Origin: Blastocystis sp. Blastoise
Taxonomy: Eukaryota; Sar; Bigyra; Opalinata; Blastocystidae
NCBI GenBank assembly: GCA_039096225.1
Contig: JBBPEB010000015.1
Location: forward strand, 2,034,001 to 2,098,000
Direction of reading: 5' to 3'
DNA: 64,000 bases
The position numbers were made by a program, and so were the translations under genes. Shown here piece after piece: positions 16,028-28,451 of the stretch; position 1 is the stretch's first letter, and every line of letters begins with the position of its first letter. Under the pieces are notes generated by a model. The model searched no databases and was not told the origin of the DNA. It was given only the letters and a program-made list of their open reading frames with translations.

Positions 16028-19000
16028 AGGAGGGATGAGAGTGACTGAATTAGTCTGATAATCACTTTCAGAAGGTATATATGTAAAAGGTCGAATAAGA
16101 GCCGGTCCTTCGAAATAGAGGAATGTATCGTTATGGCGAGACGGATTGGTGAGAACTATAGTCATATAATATAAGAATACAAATATAATAAATATTAAGA
16201 TAAATAATAAATATAACATAATAATATAATAATAAATAAATAATAATAAATAAAAAATAATAAATAATAAATAATAAATAATAAAATAATAAAATAATAA
16301 ATAATAAATAATAAATAATAAATAATAAATAATATAAATAATAAAATAATAAAATAATAAAATAATAAAATAATAAAATAATAAAATAATAAAGAATAGC
16401 ATACCAAAAGATTCTTTATCAAAACTTAATTTACTATTAAATATTTGTTTTGATGTATATAAAGAACGAACACGTGAGTTCTTTTTAATTCGATCATCTT
16501 GTCCAATAACCGTGAATATACTGGTATCTCCATTAAATACATTAGACCATATACATTTATTTATATGTATTGTATTCGTATTATTAATATAATATACATT
16601 TAATAAGAAATTAATTTGTTTTTCTTCATATGCATATGCTAAGAATGAATATTGTTGCATAGAATTAGAAGAAAACATTCCTTGAATTGTATTCGTCATG
16701 GTTTGAATAGATATTGTATCTGGTAATATAATACCTCCATTTCTATGTATATATCGATATTCAAAAGGATATAATCCTGAAGTAAGTGGAATAGATTCTT
16801 CTTCATAACCATAATATAAAGTAATATCTTGATTAACAGGAGTAGAGAGAGATGTATACATATGATATGTATATAGAGACATATAAAACAAAGAAAATGG
16901 AGATGAAGGACAATTTATTGATGCTAAAAATATGATATATATATATATATTATAATGAAGTATTGATATATAATAACAAAAAAAAAATAAAAATAAAAAC
17001 TAAATAAATATACAAATATAAATATAAATATATACTAATGAATTTAAAGATCCATGCATCAATATGTAATATAGGAATAATAAACGACAATTCATGTTTA
17101 TAAATATTTTTATTTTCTAAAATAAATTCTTGAAATGGTGTTGATTGACCGTTATAAGAATAGAGGGTTTGTAACGTATATGTACATGCTGAAGGAATAG
17201 AAGAATAAGCATAAACAAGAGTCATATAATTTATATATAATGTACTATGGAATATAAAATTTAATGAATTTAGTTATAAATAATAATAAATAGAATAATA
17301 AATAGAATAATAATAGAATAATAAATATAATAATAAACATAATAAAATATAATAATAAATATAATAATAATATAATAATAAATAGAATAAATAGAATAAT
17401 AATAGAATAATAATAGAATAATAAATATAATAATAAATAGAATAAATAGAATAAACATAATATATCTATATACGAGAAATGTTTATTTATCCAATGATAT
17501 TCAAAGTTACCCGTATATACTTTAGAATCAGTATATATAGAGGAATGAATAGAAGTAGGAGATATAATACCATGAGGAGAAGAAGAAGGATACATAATAA
17601 TAGGAGAAATAGACTCAGTAACTTGATTATTTAGTGTATAAATAGACGAGGAAGAAGAGAAGGAATTATTATGAATTCCCGTGGGAATATGTGTTTCTTG
17701 ATTTATAGAAGAAGATGAAAGATTTGAGTTTGTAGCTACAGTAACAATATTATAGAGGACAGAGAAATCCATAAATAAATGACAAGATGTATGACCATAG
17801 GGAAGAACAATAAAGCGGAAATCAGGCAGGCTGAAAGACTCTGAATCTAAATTTACAAATGCAATTGAAAAATCACTTAATTGAGTTGAAGAAATATATT
17901 GAATACGATAAGAAGTACTATATATATTTATATATATTGTAAATTTTTATGTATATATAATATAAATATATAATATATATAATATAAATATATAATATAA
18001 ATAATATAAATATATAATATAACTATATATATAGCAGCATTGTTTTGTATAATAATAATAATAATAAAATATATATTAATAGTAAATAATTATACCTATT
18101 ATTATCTTCATTATATAAATAAGGATTATATATAAGTTGATGATTCACATAAATAATAAATTTAGTAGTCGTTTCTGTAGAGAGAATAAGAAAATCATGT
18201 TCTTTACTATAATCCCAGTCATGTTCGTACATATTATGAATAGTATTTGTAACTATATAACTTGCATGAAATGTATCTTTTGTAATGATATCCCCGTGGG
18301 AAACAGGTGTATAACTCGAGATTTGAGGAGAAAATACTTCGGGGATAGGGTTAAACTGATCTACTGCAATAGAAGCATAGGAAAATGAACTAATGTAGTT
18401 TGAAACTATATATGTATATATAAGTAGGATTCTATATGAGTATCCAAAAGATAATAGTATATATAGAAGAAGAAAAGTATATATAAATATATATGTATAT
18501 ACATGAGAAATCTAAATAAACAGGTGATGAAGGATAGAATTCCCCGCGGTAATATGTCATAGAATCATAGATAATTTCAAATAATATATATATATCATCA
18601 TCAGCTTCAGGATATTCTTTTCTATATATATATATATATATATATAATAAATAATAAATAATAAATAATATATAATAAATAATAAATAATAAATAATATA
18701 TATATAATAAATATAATAATAAAAACAAAAAAAATCTAATTTACTTGATTATTTTCTGAATTCTGATGAATTGTTCTGAAATACAAAAACAGTGTTTCGT
18801 ATTACTATGTTGAGTGGTGATAGGAATATTTCCAATAATAGTACCTAGTTGTGTATATAGTTGAAGATAATGTGTATTATAATGTCCTTCTAATATATGA
18901 ATACATGCAACATGTTCTTCAGAAGAACAAGATTGACAATTTATTTGTATATATGTATTTATAGGATTATTATCACCTGTTCTAGTAACATAAAAATTAG

Positions 19001-20841
19001 TATTCATATTGTAAGAACAATCTACTAATAAAGCACCTGTATCTTCTATTAATGTTATTCCTTGTATAGGATTAACCATAGAATAAGTTATAGAAGTACC
19101 ACCATGTATTGTTGGATATAAATAATAAATACTATTTGTTATATATCCTTCAGAAGGAGATACATACTGAAATATATGTATTTTCGAAGTAGAACAACTA
19201 TGAAATATAATCTCACTTATACATATAGTAGTATAAGAAGAAGAAGAAGAGTTTTCATTAGTAAATAAATGAAATCGATAATATTGATAACTTTTTATAT
19301 TTGAAGATAATATATATTCATTCTTATTATTAAACCAAGTATATTGATCATATCGAACATCTAAATAATCCCAGTCAACTTGATTATTACTTCCCGCCAA
19401 AATCCATTGGTGGGGAGAACTATCTACATTATTACATGCAACTATAGTATAATTACTAACATATTCGATTCTATAAATAGGATAATTATAGATAAATAAT
19501 TGAAATATAGAATTAATTAAATTATATATATATGTGTTAACAAAATAAATATATATACGCATTTGCGTCAATAATAATATAAGCTGAAGAATTTGCAATT
19601 AATTGAATTTGAAAAGATGTATCTAAAGTTGCATCAATAATATGTGTTAAATCGTTTTCATTAAGAATAGAAGAAGAAGGAGTATTAATAGTAATATCTG
19701 CGACACAAGGAAATATAGAACGACAATTAGTAAGAGGAGATATACCAAAGGAAATAGAAAAGAAAGAAGAAGAAGACATATCATGTATATGAATAAATAT
19801 ACGATTTCGAAGATTATAATGAAATAAACTACCTACAAGTCTAGAGATAAGAATATATATATATATATAGTATTATTATTATATATAATAATATATAAAA
19901 TAGAATAATATTAAAAAACGTTTTATTTGTAAAATAATAATATATAAAAATATAGAATACTAATAAATAAACACAATAAATATAATAAACAAAATTTAAT
20001 AATAAATATAATAAACAAAGTTTAATAATAAATATAATAAACAAAACTAATAATAAATATAATAAATATAATAAACAAAATTTTATAATAAATATAATAA
20101 ACAAAATAATACTCTTTGAATGTAGGTTGAGTAGTAGTTGTTCTTGTTAATATAGGAGTACCATCAATATATATAGTATAAAAGAAATTGGTATTCATAC
20201 TCATTACAAATAAGCCATTATTAAATACATAGTCAGTTATAATAAGTGTATATCTTAAATAATAATTCTATATAACAATATTATAAATAATTAATATATA
20301 AATATACTTTATTACCGCGCATACTTCGAATATCTTTATTTTTATTCCAATGTGATTCATCGTTATCTGTAAGCCATATATCTGTTTGTAGATCAGATAT
20401 ATAATATTCATCTGCATATGATGAAGATATAATCCAATCATCACCTTTAAATCCAACTACATTTGAATAATATGGTTGCATATCTGATCTTTGTATCAAG
20501 CAAGATATCAGTCTTTTCTCAACATAGACAGCAATATATGTATCAATATTCCAATCAAGATCATAATAAGAAGAAGTCTTAATCAATGTAGATGACGTAG
20601 TTAGATTCTTGACAGTCAAGTCACCTGAATCTACATCACTACATACTTTATCATTTGAGAGAAATCCAGTATCATCATAGTAGTTAATCAAAGCATATTC
20701 TAAAGATGATCTTGTTGAATAATATTTTGCTAGGGTGAATCTCATATCTGGAAGTGCAGTTGGATTTGGACTATTCATGAAGCGAGTTTCTCCAAATACA
20801 TTGAAGAAGAACAATAGAATCAACAAAATTATCTTTTTCAT
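11859..20841 (-). CDS. Large single-pass cell-surface protein with discoidin-like domain and Asn-rich cytoplasmic tail
   Basis: Thirteen exons: 20841-20308, 20267-20113, 19840-19559, 19470-18745, 18621-18503, 18405-18096, 17917-17474, 17244-17036, 16923-16405, 16155-16027, 15860-15213, 15049-14122, 13878-11859. They sum to 7,023 nt with every junction in phase (2,340 residues). Seen: N-terminal signal peptide (MKKIILLILLFFFNVFGE); an F5/8 type C (discoidin)-like domain at about residues 280-425 with PHQWILAGSNNQVDW and ICISEIIF; a following Ig-like/He_PIG-like stretch; a Cys-containing sushi-like stretch at about 1500-1560; a transmembrane helix at about 1632-1654 ending in CLCCCGKHKK; then a roughly 690-residue Ser/Asn-rich tail with a Glu run and two long Asn runs. 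Known: discoidin domains bind sugars or lipids at cell surfaces. Inference: adhesion or receptor protein. Ligand unknown. Confidence 0.85.
12967..13035. repeat. Coding (ATT)n run, poly-Asn on minus strand
   Basis: Pure AAT codons on the minus strand in the cytoplasmic tail of the surface-protein gene, giving a run of about 22 Asn. The lack of AAC interruption suggests recent repeat expansion. Confidence 0.9.
13165..13263. repeat. Coding (ATT)n run, long poly-Asn on minus strand
   Basis: More than 30 consecutive AAT codons (minus strand) in the same tail, the longest homopeptide in the window that is certainly inside an exon. Confidence 0.9.
15947..16025. repeat. (TA)n microsatellite in intron
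   Basis: About 40 TA units forming the 5' part of intron 10 of the surface-protein gene, directly after its donor. Confidence 0.9.
17676..17687. other. Perfect copy of palindrome TTCCCGTGGGAA
   Basis: Lies in exon 7 of the surface-protein gene, flanked by A and T to give a 14-bp ATTCCCGTGGGAAT. Such GC-rich octamers are otherwise very rare in this DNA. Function unknown. Confidence 0.6.
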
Positions 20842-21396
20842 TGAAGTTCTGATACTTTATAACAAAGTATATATATTACACACTTTCAATAAATAAAGTT
20901 TATTCTTTTGAACTTATTGTTGTTGATTGAAAAATGACTTTAAAATAAAATGAAAAGAAAAAATTAATTTCGACTTTGAAAAGAGAAATAACCATGGTTA
21001 TTATTCTAATCATGAGTTTGAAAAAGAAAAAACAGATTTGTTATTTTGTATTTGAATTATTATGAAAATTTCGGCTAGTTTTCATTCTTTTTCATTTTGA
21101 ACTAAACATTCAAAGAAAAGAGAACTTCAGTTCTTTATATATAGAGTAGATCCTATTTATTTGTTATTTAATATATATATCTATATGTATATATTTGAAA
21201 ACAGGATCTTAATTTAAAGTATAAAATAAGGTGTCGAAGAGAAACTATATATCAAAAGAATAAATACACTTTAAACAACAGAACTCAATAAGAATTCCTT
21301 AAACGATAAAAAAAAATAGTACTAAACATAACGAAAAACATTCAAAAGTTATAAAAATATATTGTTATATATATATGTATGATTTGGTTATTCAAA
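20842..21396. other. Intergenic, upstream of surface-protein gene
   Basis: About 550 bp with no gene seen. It contains the promoter of the minus-strand surface-protein gene and the 3' flank of SDHAF4. AT-rich, no motif I can defend. Confidence 0.45.
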
Positions 21397-21919
21397 TTAA
21401 AAATCAGTACATCTTCCTTTTCTTTCCCAATCTCCAAAACGAGTTGGTTCAGCACCTTCTAAGCAACCACGTGGAGGATTCCATTCACCTGTTTTAGGAT
21501 CTTTCATTTCTACCCATTCATCATCTTCTAAATCAAATATATAATCTTTTTCTTTATCTTTTAAAAAATCAGCTTTAGCTTTTTCTCTACCTTTGCGTTC
21601 TGCTTCTTCAGCTATTTCCTTTAACTATAAAATGGAATCGTAATAAGAAAATTATTTTATTTAAATTATGATACACTTAATCATATACTCTTTTTTGAGC
21701 AGCAGCTTTCTTTTTGCCTACATCTGTACTGACAAAGTCATCATCCTATAAGATATAAACATAAGATATACAACACTTGATAGGAGGAACTAAAAACATA
21801 TAAAATACATTAGTTTCAGGTTCAGTAACAAGTGATTTGTAGAATGAAGTGGTATTTCTTACAGCAAGAATAGATGTCTTGCCATTATGAATGGCAACAG
21901 AGTATATTCTTGATAACAT
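21397..21919 (-). CDS. SDHAF4: Succinate dehydrogenase assembly factor 4 (SDHAF4, DUF1674)
   Basis: Three exons (21919-21809, 21745-21689, 21624-21397) sum to 396 nt, 131 residues. Seen: an N-terminus rich in Arg, Ser and Ile without acidic residues until about residue 33, typical of a mitochondrial presequence; a Lys/Glu-rich middle; and the C-terminal DUF1674 signature, with a GEWNPPRGCLEGAEP-like block followed by PTRFGDWERKGRCTDF at the very end. Known: SDHAF4 binds flavinated SdhA and promotes assembly of respiratory complex II. The final 16 residues match the family very closely. The segment before it has an acidic, Trp-containing insertion compared with animal and fungal forms. It implies a mitochondrion with, or recently with, complex II. 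Confidence 0.92.
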
Positions 21920-22333
21920 TATATTTGGATATTATGGTATAATAAAAATATTCTAAATTATAGAAATAAAAAGAAGAAACGAATATGTCGTATTCCCATG
22001 AAATTATGTAGAAGAAGCCGTGAAATTTTGATTCAATTCATTTTCAATTGTTCGCAATACTTTTTCTATGATAAAGAAAAAGAAAGATCCTTCTTCGTAT
22101 ATTTTAGAGGTTTGTGATATGTATGATATAAGTGAAATGTGTGGAAGGGTGATTTCGAAAAGAAAATATAATTGAGATGGGTGTAGTTGAAGTGTTGTTT
22201 ATGATATAAATATTTTAAAAAGGAATAAATTCAACAAACTAGAAATAAGATTAACAATTTAAAAAAGCAATTAATAAAGGATAAATAAAAAAAATGTGAA
22301 TTTAATTAACAATAGTTAACATATAAATGATGA
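21920..22333. other. Intergenic, 414 bp
   Basis: Between two minus-strand genes. AT-rich, no recognisable element beyond the SDHAF4 promoter that must lie here. Confidence 0.45.
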
Positions 22334-23174
22334 TTATACTTGAGAAGGAGAATCAGGTGTTTCAGTAGTAGAAGTAGATGCAGAAGAATCAGAGTCAGAT
22401 TCAGATTGTTCTCCAATTTCTTCAGCAACAGTTTCAAGATTTTTGCTATACATACGAGGGAAGAGTGTATCTAATTGTTCTATATAAATAGCACGTTAAA
22501 TAATAATAATAAGGAATTCTATATCTATATATAAGAAAATCTATATACCTGTTATGCATCGAACAATATCAACTCTATGAGAATTAACACCTATTGACTA
22601 TAAATATAATATATATATAGATTATAATAGAATGAAGAAAACAACATAAACAAGAATAGAAATAGTAAAAATATTATATATATATATGGATTATAATAGA
22701 ATGAAGAAAACAAAAAAACAATGAATAGAAATAGTAAAAAAAAATTATTATAATTATTTAGAGAATATACTTTAAGATATTCATAAAAAGCATCACGATG
22801 TTCTTGACAAGTCATGCCAGTTTTATATAAGGAAAGAGCCTTACCAATCAATTGAAAAGTATTGGTAATCTATAGAAGACATAATGACTATTTTTTGTTC
22901 TTTTGTTGTAAATAAAATATTTTTAAGCAATATATATACAAGAAAATAGAAAATAACTTTAATAATAAAAAAATATATTAATAAAAAAATATATTTAAAA
23001 AAAAATAAAAAAGAAAAAATTATATACCGCATCTGGTCCTTCAGCAAGTTTTTGAATACCAACGGTACCAATTCCAGGGACAGTAGTAATAGATGGTTCA
23101 ACGTCACCCGTGATGTAACTAATAAGAGTTTCATTATTTATAGTAGATTTCTGTGCGTTATATAAGTTTGACAT
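22334..23174 (-). CDS. BAF-like helix-hairpin-helix protein
   Basis: Four exons: 23174-23028, one of about 22870-22772, one of about 22597-22547, and the last to stop 22334. The first true ATG is 23174; an in-frame TTG lies upstream. Seen: a core of about 85 residues with SITTVPGIGTVGIQKLAEG (helix-hairpin-helix, G-I-G turn), then TFQLIGKALSLY, DAFYEYL and SIGVNSHRVDIVRCITEQ; the rest is a Ser/Glu/Thr-rich acidic tail. The order and spacing parallel barrier-to-autointegration factor (BANF1): PVGSLAGIGEVLGKKL, then LGQFLVL, then FREWL. Known: BAF is a small dimeric DNA-bridging protein at chromatin and the nuclear envelope. Inference: DNA-binding paralogue-like family. Orthology to BAF is not proven. 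Confidence 0.7.
22611..22742. repeat. Tandem duplication of about 60 bp in intron
   Basis: Two copies of a segment starting at gattataatagaatgaagaa and running to agaaatagtaaaaa, with a few differences, lie head to tail inside an intron of the BAF-like gene. Confidence 0.75.
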
Positions 23175-23688
23175 GTTAGAATAATTCAAAAGAAGAGTAT
23201 CTGTAAGTATTTATCTTTTATGAAAGAATAATAAATTCAAATTTTGTAAACTCTATCAAAAATAGATTCTTTTTCTGAATTCATCCAATTAACCAGGTTT
23301 ATTATTAAAAAACAACTAGTAAACTGGATGTTTTTCATGATTATATCTTTTGGATACAGTTCAAAAGAACATTCGTTAATTCATTAAACAAATAAAAAAC
23401 TGAAGTATTTTAAGAATAAATAAGTAAAAATTTGTTTTTCCTTTTTCTTAATAGAAAATTCAGAAAAAAAGTGCATTGTTCTGTGTATTAGACAAAAAAA
23501 TGAGAAGAAATTTTTACTTCAATAAAAAATATGGCTTATTTCATTTTTTTGCTAGAAAAATAGAAATTTCTATGAAAGTATATGGAAATTATTTTTAATT
23601 AAATTGAGTAGAGAAGTTCATTGTGTTTCTATTCTGAGGTCTCAGAAATACGTTGTTGAGTTTGAATAACTGAATTTATGAAATAACA
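23175..23688. other. Divergent intergenic region, BAF-like / CENP-N
   Basis: About 510 bp between the start codons of two divergent genes, so it holds both promoters. AT-rich. No shared motif recognised. Confidence 0.45.
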
Positions 23689-24344
23689 ATGAATACTTAT
23701 AAAGTTGATTGGGATTATTTAGATATTCTATTTACCAGACTCTCTAAGGAAGAGTTTATATATGTAGCAAGTATGAATTAAATAGTTTGAATATTAAAAT
23801 ATTAAAAAAATAATAGATCAAATGCATGTTCCGTTAGAAGATTCTATGATTCGTGTTGAGTGGATTCAAAAAGCAAAAGCATTATATGTATATATATGTA
23901 TAACTAGTGTTTATTGAATTGATATTATGATATAATTATAAAATCTTTTATTTAGCCTGATGGACTGACGTTGGATCAAATAGCTGGATTGGAAATAGAT
24001 CGTATGTTATAGTTTAGTAGTTATTTAATTGATTGCTTATTCAATATAAGTTTTAATTTATATTTTTTTTCTCTCATTTAGATGTTCAGAAGAATATGAA
24101 TAAAAAGAATTGGTATGCTTATAAATTAAATGATTCGATAAGTTCAAGCAAACCAATTATTGATTCTGAGTATGTTATAGTTCGTTTTATTTATTAATTA
24201 TATATAAATATTATAGGTATATTCGTTATTGTATTCAAAATGAATTAATTATGTTTTTTAACGTGGTATATATATATATGTTAATTCAATCCTTTATATT
24301 AAATAATATATATATATATGAACTATTTAATTATTTATTAAATT

Positions 24345-24378
<34 letters not shown>

Positions 24379-24791
24379 CATACTTATGTATGTTGGTATG
24401 AAGACGCATTATGGATACGACTTTCTTTCTTTGAAAATGACACCGGGAAAGTCTCTTATATACCTCAAGGAAATGACTCTATATATATTGTATATATTAT
24501 TATGATTATGATTATTTTATTATTATTAACTTTGTTTTTGATAGATATAGTCGTTTTTTATTAATATTTTTTATATAATTATATAAATGATTTTTTATTT
24601 TGTATTTTTTATTTGTTTTTTTTTTCATATATATATATATATATATAGACACATATAGTAGGAAGTGATTTGATATTAAGTACAGAAATAAAAGAAGGAT
24701 ATAAACAATATATAGATCAATGTATATGTCTTGCTTTAGGGAGAAAATCGATGAATTTTGTTCAATTATCAGGCAATGATATTCGTATATT

Positions 24792-24867
<76 letters not shown>

Positions 24868-25736
24868 GAATCATTAGTTAATTTGATAAATAATAAGAAA
24901 TGTGCTGGTGGTTTGTCAAGGTATATATATATAGAAATATCTTTATATAATAATAATTATTATAATAATTATATATATAGTTATAAGAATCAATATATGG
25001 AATCTCCGCCACTTGTCACAAAAGTAAAACATCATAATACTACTATACCAAATAATGTATGTATTTATAACATATATATATATATAGCATATATAATATA
25101 TATATACATATACATAGTCATCAACAGTTATTATGGAAGATACGTCCGTTATATCAAATAATATAAAGAAAAGTAATTATATATTTGGTGAGGGAATTCC
25201 TGATTCTATTCAATCTATAAAATTCAATGTATATATTTATATATATACAAGTGTTATTTATTATAAATATTTTATTGTTCTATTATGTATATATCAAATA
25301 GATTTATTATATATATATATATTCTTTATATAATATATTATATTTTAAATATATATATATAGATCCATTCACATGTTCCTGAAGAAGAATCGAATGAATA
25401 TGTTTCGATGGAAATCTCTATGAAAGGAAAAAAAGTATTACTATTAATAATATATATATATATATTATTCCATATATTTTTAATCAATATTTATTTATTA
25501 TGTTTCTTTATATATATAGTATATTAAATGGATTAAAAGAATTTATATCACAAGGCTATGTTTCTGATCTTCCACAATTTGTATATTTATATATATTCGT
25601 TTTCTTTCAAATATACATATCATTTTATTTATATATATATATCTTTAAAAGAATTTTAAATCATTATTATTTACTATAGTTAAAAGATATTCCTGCAAAT
25701 CCATCCAATCAATATACAATCAACTCATTACCATAG
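23689..25736 (+). CDS. CENPN: CENP-N/Chl4-type inner kinetochore protein
   Basis: Thirteen exons from ATG 23689 to TAG 25736. Seen: N-terminal helical region (VDWDYLDILFTRLSKEEFI), KKNWYAYKLN, then EDALWIRLSFF, an IYITHIVGSD strand, a YKQYIDQCICLALGRK helix, FGEGIPDSIQSIKFN, and a C-terminal ISMKGK...LNGLKEFISQG...DLPQFLKDIP. These blocks fall in the same order and spacing as human CENP-N (ENAVWIRIAWG, LDSLKAIVFKQ, FGDYPQPQLEFAQYKL, LLEALKSLAPAG, LLTCIP). Known: CENP-N, with CENP-L, reads the CENP-A nucleosome within the CCAN at centromeres. The junction between exon 11 (ending about 25434) and exon 12 (from 25520) is out by one base in an A7 run. Assignment rests on remembered alignment, not a search. 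Confidence 0.72.
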
Positions 25737-26928
25737 ACATCATTCTCTTTTTTATTTGTTCTTCTTCTTGTTTTGAATTCTTCTTTTTCTTTTTTAATTT
25801 TTGTGTTATTTTTGCTCTTTTCTATCGTTAATCTTCTTTTTTATTTTCAAAATAATCAGTGTCATCTATTTCATTGTATTTTGCTTAGTTTAAAAAACAT
25901 TTATACAAATAATTTGAAATTAGTTTTTGTTTTTAATCAATTTGAATAGTAATACCAATTCAACTCTATTATTAATTTAAAATTACATATATTCAAAGAC
26001 TTCATAGGTAAAACAAATAAATTTGCGTTCATATTGGTGACTCCAAATAACTTGAATCACTAGATAATGTACTGAAACGATCGCGCTAGCATATACATAC
26101 AATATTCCATATTTCTTTAATGAATAAACATGAATATTACCTTAAAATAAGGATAGAATAATGTATTTAATTTCTGTGTCATTTTTCTTTGGATTTTGTT
26201 TCTTCTACATCACCTGCGTTAACTATCAAACTTCCATTATGAATATTCTATTCAACATCCTAACCATTCTTTATCTATTTTTATTTACTCTATTTATACT
26301 TTATCTCTAAACATTAGTTTTTATTAATTAAACATTATAAAACATAAAAAAATGATAATTGATTTCAAATTAGTGATTGCGAAAAACGTGACTAACGATG
26401 AACACTATGCTTCCTCAAGTAAATACTCTGTGTGATCATGACAAAAACACTTTAAGAATTGAAGTCGGAGAACAAATGTTCGGTTTCATTAAAGACAATT
26501 TAAAAAAAAATATCAAACACAATATATGTGAATACACTTAAAAATAGATAAAATAAAGTTATAACGATATGACACTATCACTTTCATTATTAAAAAACAC
26601 AACATATCTAAAAGATATAAAAAACAAATGAAAAATTGAAAACAGTCCAATATTGACCTATAAAACACATATGCTTTTCGAATAAATCATTGATTTGAGG
26701 TATATACACTATGACTGTCATCCCTATATTATGTATTTTCTTCTAAAGAAGCAAAACAAAAGTAAAAAATATATATATAGAAAAAAAGTAAACACTAAAC
26801 ACAAACAATAATAAAAGTCGTGAAATTTATCGGAAAAGTTCGGAGAATTACAAGATCCCCGTGGAAGAGAGTGAGGCAGATGTTTTTTTTTCCTTGTTTA
26901 ATTTAATTTGAACAATAACAACACAACA
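25737..26928. other. Intergenic, 1.2 kb
   Basis: Between two plus-strand genes; no gene seen. A GC-rich spot (gatcgcgctagc) lies at about 26079-26090, and a one-off variant of the recurring palindrome, ATCCCCGTGGAA, at 26855-26866, about 65 bp upstream of the next start codon. Confidence 0.45.
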
Positions 26929-27931
26929 ATGCAGAAGAGTATTCAGTTACCTATAGATAATAAAAGACCTGGTATTAAAATACATAAAAATTGTCTTTTT
27001 AAATGTTAGGACCACGAAGAAGTACTTGTCCATGGTGTTTTCAATTGTCGTGTAAACACTGTAGATGCTTAGGTTATGAAGGATGTGACCACAAACCTGG
27101 TGAAATGTGTACTAGAACCAAATACAATCGTCGTTTGGTTTGTAACTCCTGTGAACGACACAAACTGGCTAAAAAGTATTCATTATATGTTTGTTTATGA
27201 TTCTAGAACATTGTATTCATGAATATATCTTTTTCTGTAGAGATAAAAGTGTAGATGATTCCATGAGTATTATGACTGATAGTAAAACAGAGGCACCTAT
27301 GTCTGAATCAGGATCAAGAACACCTGCACAAAGTAGTATTACTCCTATAAACAAACAAGACACTAATCATTTGGTTTCAACTCAACCACCTCGTTTATTT
27401 GAACCTGATAAATTAGACTTTCCACCTCCACAACTACCTGTTAAACCAGTATATGTTTGGCATAGTCTTCATTGTCTCTTTCTTTTATTTTTCTTCATTT
27501 TTTTAATATTCTAATTATTTTGTTTGTGTTTTTTATGATAAATAATGTGTTTTCTCTATTAGCAATCGTATATAAAAGATGAATCGAATACATATCCATC
27601 TGTACTATCAAAAGATGGACAGTTATTTAATTATGATGGAAGTGTGAAACTAGATCACAAACCAATGCTCACTCAAAAAGGAACTATTTTATCATTTGAA
27701 AATCTCAATGATGTATATAGATGCTTTTATTTGGTTTTTTCTATATTTTTTTAATATTATAATATAATTTATTTGAATTGATTTTTATAGATCTTACTTG
27801 ATAATAAAAATGTCTCTCTCAATTCCATTGATACCTTAGAACGATTTAATGATTTTGATGTATATTTTTATACATTTATTTATATAATAACATCTTATTT
27901 TTATAGTTTACTCCTTTTGATCAAGAAATGG

Positions 27932-28000
<69 letters not shown>

Positions 28001-28355
28001 CTATTCGTTAATCATTTATTATATACTTTATAAATCACTATAATATATATATACTATTTCTATAGAATTATAGTAATTTCTCCTTATCCAGTAATATCAT
28101 TCCTCCAGCGATCACTTCGAAACGTCCTTATCAATCAAATAGTTCTCTATATAATAATAGTTATGGAGCACTAAATACTATGGCTCAAAATGTTGCAGCA
28201 CCTTTATATCCCGTGGGACAACCTACACAGAAAGGACAAAATGATGATATTACCATGAGAAACCAACATTCTTCAAGTATATATTTTATTTTATTTACAA
28301 ATGTATTAATCTTTGAGGATAAAAAATATATAACTATGTTATGCTTTTTATATTG

Positions 28356-28406
<51 letters not shown>

Positions 28407-28414
28407 GTTATATT

Positions 28415-28451
<37 letters not shown>

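Noticed and set aside
17676-17687. Palindrome as a working EBF or CSL promoter site
   Set aside because: Most copies sit in exons far from gene starts, and no such factor is in the window; kept only as an unexplained enriched motif.
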